Positions 8,502 through 11,184 of a stretch of 11,184 bases of DNA are shown here, piece after piece (the first letter of the stretch is position 1; each line of letters begins with the position of its first letter). This DNA is from Euperipatoides rowelli (taxonomy: Eukaryota; Onychophora; Udeonychophora; Euonychophora; Peripatopsidae): NCBI GenBank assembly GCA_003024985.2, contig PXIH01S0000049.1, one strand, 5' to 3'. The notes beneath the pieces are model-generated. The model saw only the letters and a program-made list of their open reading frames with translations. It searched no databases and was not told the DNA's origin. A program made the position numbers and the translations under genes.

Positions 8502-8858
8502 AAATGTTTTATAGCGGGTATTTAATAAATATTGCATTTTTAAAATGTTTAATAGTGTAAAGCCGAAGTGTTGATGTATGAAACCTATTATTTCCTAACT
8601 CTATGATAATCAAAATTGTTTTAAAATGACAAATTAAAAAACAAAATGTGTTAAAGTTGTTTTATCAGAAAAAATATGAAAAGTTGGGTAAATAGTTATT
8701 TCCGGTGTTGCGGTATCTTGCTGTTAGTTTTGAACCCAACGTTAAATATTTTACAATTTTTTCCTTGTTTAAACTTTCGAACATTTGTGTTAGTCTCTTT
8801 CTCCATTGAATGCTTATTATCTGTACTAATTATAAAGTTATACATTTATATTTTTATT

Positions 8859-9024
8859 AGGTTTTTGTTTAAAGTTGACGTTTTGATTGGATTAGCTCCC
8901 AACTATCTTCAGAAACAAGGACTAAATTGTATTAGAACATATGAATTGTAATACAATTTAGTGCCTTATTTCTGAAGATAGTTGGGAGCTAATCTAATTG
9001 AAACGTCAACTTTAAAAAAACCCT
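8859..9024. mobile_element. Fold-back element: inverted repeat, 76-nt arms, 14-nt loop
   Basis: Left arm 8859-8934 and right arm 8949-9024 pair as reverse complements at roughly 90% identity with two small indels. Shared blocks include AAAGTTGACGTTT, GATTAGCTCCCAACTATCTT and ACTAAATTGTATTA. The loop is 8935-8948. The outer ends carry AGG(G)TTTTT / AAAAACCCT, and the match fades beyond CCCTGG. It lies in the same intron as the 6695-6970 hairpin but shares no obvious sequence with it. The arms have diverged more, so it is probably the older of the two. An open frame at 8676-8951 only reads through the left arm and is not a gene. Confidence 0.8.
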
Positions 9025-9312
9025 GGTGAAACACAAAAACAAAATAGGTACAGTATATCTAAACCCTAGGTACAATATACAGCCATTCAAATAATTACAA
9101 GTTGTTGAATAAAAAAATATATTTACAGCCAAGTGTGGTCAACTTATTATCTAGCCCCTGAACATTGAAATTGTTACTAAATATTAAGGACTTAATTCCG
9201 TGATGAAACATTACAATTGAAAAGCGTGAGTACAGATATATGGATAAAATTTCTACACCCTCTGCCACTATAATTCAAATATTAAGACTTGTCAAAATAA
9301 ACCTTCACATAC

Positions 9313-9482
9313 CTTCATTGAATCCTAAAATATCATGCTTGTTTTCATACCAAAAATGATCCCCTTTTCTTAAAAGAGAGAACTGGTAGCCAATGATACA
9401 TGAAAAGACTGGACCAATCATAGTATCAAGAAGTGGCTCTTCCAGAAGGCCACCAATAAACATCTCTACATCATCAACACTC
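9313..9482 (-). CDS. Animal haem peroxidase, internal exon (GDHFWYEN segment)
   Basis: This 170-nt minus-strand exon is bounded by a TTCTTTTTAG acceptor (AG complementary to 9483-9484) and a GTATGT donor (9307-9312). One base completes a codon from an unseen upstream exon (phase 2). Then 56 codons encode SVDDVEMFIGGLLEEPL, MIGPVFSCIIGYQF, LLRKGDHFWYEN and DILGFNE, and a final G leaves in phase 1. The order D-x-x-F-x-G-G-L-x-E-x-P, then I/V-G-P-x-x-x-C-I-I-G-x-Q-F, then R-x-G-D-x-F-W-Y-E-N is characteristic of animal haem peroxidases such as peroxidasin, thyroid peroxidase, myeloperoxidase and echinoderm ovoperoxidase. These secreted or membrane-tethered haem enzymes use hydrogen peroxide. Which subfamily this is cannot be told from about 110 residues. 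The distal His, RDHGL and proximal His segments would be in exons beyond 9483 and were not found in the window. Confidence 0.93.
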
Positions 9483-10110
9483 CTAAAAAGAATGCAAGGC
9501 TAAAATTAGTCAACAGTATTATAATAGGCTAGAATTTAAAGTTGCTTTAAGGTAGGCTTACACATTTATGTCCATGGACAAGGCTGGTTTTCACTTGAAA
9601 TGTATATCGTATGACTATTCTATATTATATGGTCCACTCTACCACAGATGAGTTAGGCGATCACCTAGGGTGCCACTTTTTTTTTTTTGGTGGGTGGGGG
9701 GAGCATAAGTGTGCAAGTAAATCTATACATTTTTGGGCTAATAATATTTCATGACAGCGTAACCAATGGGCTTATTAAACTGAAATCTTAATTACAGTTA
9801 CTGTAGGGAATATTAAGCAGGGGTAATGAGACAGTTATCGATCAAGGCTTTTAAACTTAAGTTTAAAAAATAAGGATGAACTGAATATTCAGTAACTATT
9901 CAGTATTTGGCTTATCTGGCCGAAAAATTGGTATTCGGTAAAGGGCCCGGTCAAATATATGGTTCCAGTTGGTATTTGGAAGAGAAGTTTTCAGCCAAAT
10001 AATTGATTTAAACCAACCACACACACTCACACACAAAAAAAAAATTTAACATGCATTTCAAAACTAATTTCCAAACGTACAAAACATATAAATCAAGTAC
10101 TACTTCTTAA
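9483..10110. other. Upstream peroxidase intron, no gene seen
   Basis: I searched the minus strand here for the preceding peroxidase exon (RDHGLP-like) and found none. The stretch holds a run of 11 T followed by a G-rich tract (9679-9701), a CA-rich simple repeat next to poly(A) (10016-10045), and several short inverted words. Among these, ATTCAGTA, GTATTTGG and GGTATTCGG near 9885-9980 look like a decayed interspersed repeat. The intron probably extends past the window edge, through the copia and hAT remnants. Confidence 0.5.
9849..9868. repeat. 20-bp perfect palindrome
   Basis: TTTTAAACTT is followed directly by its exact reverse complement AAGTTTAAAA. A second palindrome, CTGAATATTCAG, lies at 9881-9892, just before repeated TATTCAGTA and TATTCGGTA words. 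Confidence 0.55.
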
Positions 10111-10236
10111 AAGATCTCAATGAATAATAATATGAAATTGAAATATGTGCCAACAGGAGAACAAACGGCTGATATGTTTACAAAACCCTTGACTAGGAAC
10201 ATTCTCAGATATCATATGTCCAAACTAGGAATATGA
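10111..10236 (+). pseudogene. Ty1/copia polyprotein C-terminal fragment (end of RNase H)
   Basis: The frame is open from 10111 (after a TAA at 10108) to a TGA at 10234-10236. It encodes MKLKYVPTGEQTADMFTKPL followed by a tail ending HMSKLGI. The K-Y-V-P-T-x-x-Q-x-A-D-x-F-T-K-P-L signature with a final S-K-L-G-(I/L) is the standard C-terminus of Ty1/copia-type Pol proteins (family knowledge). Only about 41 codons remain; the rest of Pol is missing to the left, where a CA repeat and poly(A) occur, so the element is 5'-truncated here. The stop is intact and the DNA downstream continues as expected for a copia element, with a short spacer and a candidate 3' LTR. No integrase or reverse transcriptase sequence is present in the window. 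Confidence 0.9.
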
Positions 10237-10297
10237 ATAGTAATCTTATGTTTTTGGAAGACTGTTCCAATTATTATATTAACACACTAATGAGAAG

Positions 10298-10716
10298 TGT
10301 TGAATCAATATCTATTATTCACATATTCATTTAAGAAAGAAATATTTTATTTATTTTTATTTTGTACATAGAGACTTATGTATTTCAATTATTTATTAAA
10401 CCAATTTTTTTCAAGGGTATTAGTGATCGACAATATGGTTAAATTGTTGAACATGAATTTGGTTTATATCAATCAATCTTTTTTACTAATTGAATATTAA
10501 TCACCATTGATGAGATCATTGTAGAAGTAACGTGATGTAATGCAAAGCTTTGTGGGCTAGCTTGGGTAGCTTGTCTTTTGCCTGGTCAGCTATCTTGACC
10601 AGTCACGTTTTTGTATATGTAAAAGTAAGTAATTAAAATAATTGTGTTACATGTCACATATTTAGTATTTAATATAATTATAGTCTAATTTATAGTTCAG
10701 TTTAGTGGCCATAACA
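10298..10716 (+). repeat. Candidate 3' LTR of the copia element
   Basis: About 60 bp after the copia stop, a purine-rich stretch (TGAGAAG) is followed by TGTTGAATC. That is the usual layout of polypurine tract and LTR start in copia elements (GAG-TGTTGAAT type). The right boundary is uncertain; ATAACA at 10711-10716 is one possible match to the TGTT start, with the hAT remnant beginning about 30 bp later. Inside are a hairpin (CTGGTCA/TGACCAG, 10582-10602) and a TATA-like word (TATATGTAAAAG, about 10613). With no 5' LTR in the window the ends cannot be confirmed by comparison. Confidence 0.5.
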
Positions 10717-10746
10717 ACCATAAGCTGCCAAATGCTACAGTGCAAG

Positions 10747-11040
10747 CTAGTATGAAAATTTTAAAAGTGGCAAATTGTCATTTAAAAACAACTTTTCAGC
10801 ATTTCGAAGCAATAGCTGGTTGTGTTAGTCATAAATCCATTCTGCTTCACTAAATGTTCACTGTAAACACTGCTAGTAGGAACTGAGAGAAACTGATGTG
10901 TCAGGGTGGCACAAACTTCTATCAATACTGTTTTATCTGGGAAGAGGTATCCAGCCACTAGGCACAATAAATGCTGGTATGCTGAATTACCAGTCTTTCT
11001 GGATTGCTTCTCTCTTAGTGGAATGAACAGTTGATGTTAT
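10747..11040 (-). pseudogene. hAT transposase C-terminal dimerisation domain relic
   Basis: On the minus strand an open frame (10782-10967, extending upstream in frame to about 11040) encodes FLSVPTSSVYSEHLVKQNGF and, further on, CFEMLKSCF before a TAA. In the neighbouring frame the sequence continues as FLNDNLPLL to a TAG at 10747-10749. The pattern L-x-(I/V)-P-(A/T)-(T/S)-S-x-x-S-E-x-x-F/L ... E-x-L-x-F-L-N-x-N-L-P is the C-terminal dimerisation region of hAT transposases (ZBED-like). One frameshift near 10785 separates the two halves, so the copy is dead. The more N-terminal DDE core would lie at higher coordinates, beyond what I recognise. An intact domesticated gene is unlikely given the frameshift. 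Confidence 0.7.
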
Positions 11041-11070
11041 TTCTGAGAAGCACTAACTCCCACAGATCAT

Positions 11071-11112
11071 GGTTTATTTATTTATTTATTAATCTAATGT
11101 ATATTACATTAG
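11071..11112. repeat. TTTA simple repeat plus small hairpin
   Basis: A short (TTTA)n tract at about 11073-11090 is followed by CTAATGTA-TAT-TACATTAG, 8-bp perfect arms with a 3-nt loop (11094-11112). It may mark the edge of a decayed element, but no partner end is visible. Confidence 0.45.
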
Positions 11113-11184
11113 GAAAGAACAAGTCTTATTACAATGGAGATTAACATAATTTACACAATAACAATACTATTACATACTAATCAA

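Larger units (their letters stand above)
6501..9312 (-). other. Peroxidase intron (2,812 nt) carrying two fold-back elements
   Basis: This phase-1 intron lies between the exons 9313-9482 (GTATGT donor) and 6392-6500 (TTTAG acceptor). It contains a 25-base T run, two long inverted repeats (6695-6970 and 8859-9024) and a weaker repeat candidate at 8326-8501. I see no gene in 6971-8325, which is plain AT-rich sequence with two AGGCCT words (7220, 7921), a doubled 12-mer TATACTAAAAAA at 7991-8014 and a small hairpin (TGAATGCA/TGCATTCA arms) at 8068-8092. Confidence 0.8.

Noticed and set aside
8676-8951. 91-codon plus-strand open frame with a hydrophobic stretch
   Set aside because: The 3' third is the left arm of the 8859-9024 fold-back and the rest is Phe/Leu/Ile-rich as expected from T-rich DNA. 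No domain was recognised, and it lies within the peroxidase intron on the other strand.
1-11184. tRNA, rRNA or CRISPR-like arrays
   Set aside because: No cloverleaf with a GGTTCGA-type loop, no rRNA-like blocks and no regularly spaced repeats were seen on either strand.

Overview
This is a piece of an animal (metazoan) nuclear genome. It is AT-rich (about 30% GC by eye), has isolated single N positions, and has no bacterial-style operons. The only intact-looking gene is split by introns. It lies on the minus strand and is seen as three short exons, at 9482-9313, 6500-6392 and 5434-5373. All have good splice sites and matching intron phases. Together they encode the C-terminal part of an animal haem peroxidase (peroxidasin / thyroid peroxidase / ovoperoxidase superfamily). 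The upstream exons, with the rest of the catalytic domain, are not visible and probably lie beyond the right edge. I could not identify the last exon.

The rest is intron or flank filled with dead or non-autonomous mobile elements. From left to right: a broken DDE integrase of the Polinton/Maverick (F54H12.3-like) type at 358-1000; a long stretch with no recognisable gene; a 467-bp non-autonomous DNA transposon with terminal inverted repeats and TA target duplications at 3404-3870; an unassigned decayed coding relic at 4099-4791, followed by a lysine-rich stretch ending in a poly(A) tract; and an insertion with the structure of a retroposed RNA (poly(A) tail and 42-bp target duplication) inside the peroxidase intron at 5763-6290. 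Next come two long fold-back inverted repeats in the other peroxidase intron (6695-6970 and 8859-9024). Beyond the right-hand exon lie the C-terminal end of a Ty1/copia polyprotein with a probable 3' LTR start (10111-10236, about 10298 onward) and a frameshifted hAT transposase C-terminus on the minus strand (10747-11040).

The palindromic word AGGCCT and the TACAGTA/TACTGTA words recur far more often than base composition predicts. From memory this resembles echinoderm and other marine deuterostome genomes, but the attribution is tentative. I found no evidence of a new biological system. The most interesting points are the unannotated peroxidase exons, the textbook retroposition scar, and the two hairpin-forming elements that would be transcribed within one intron.
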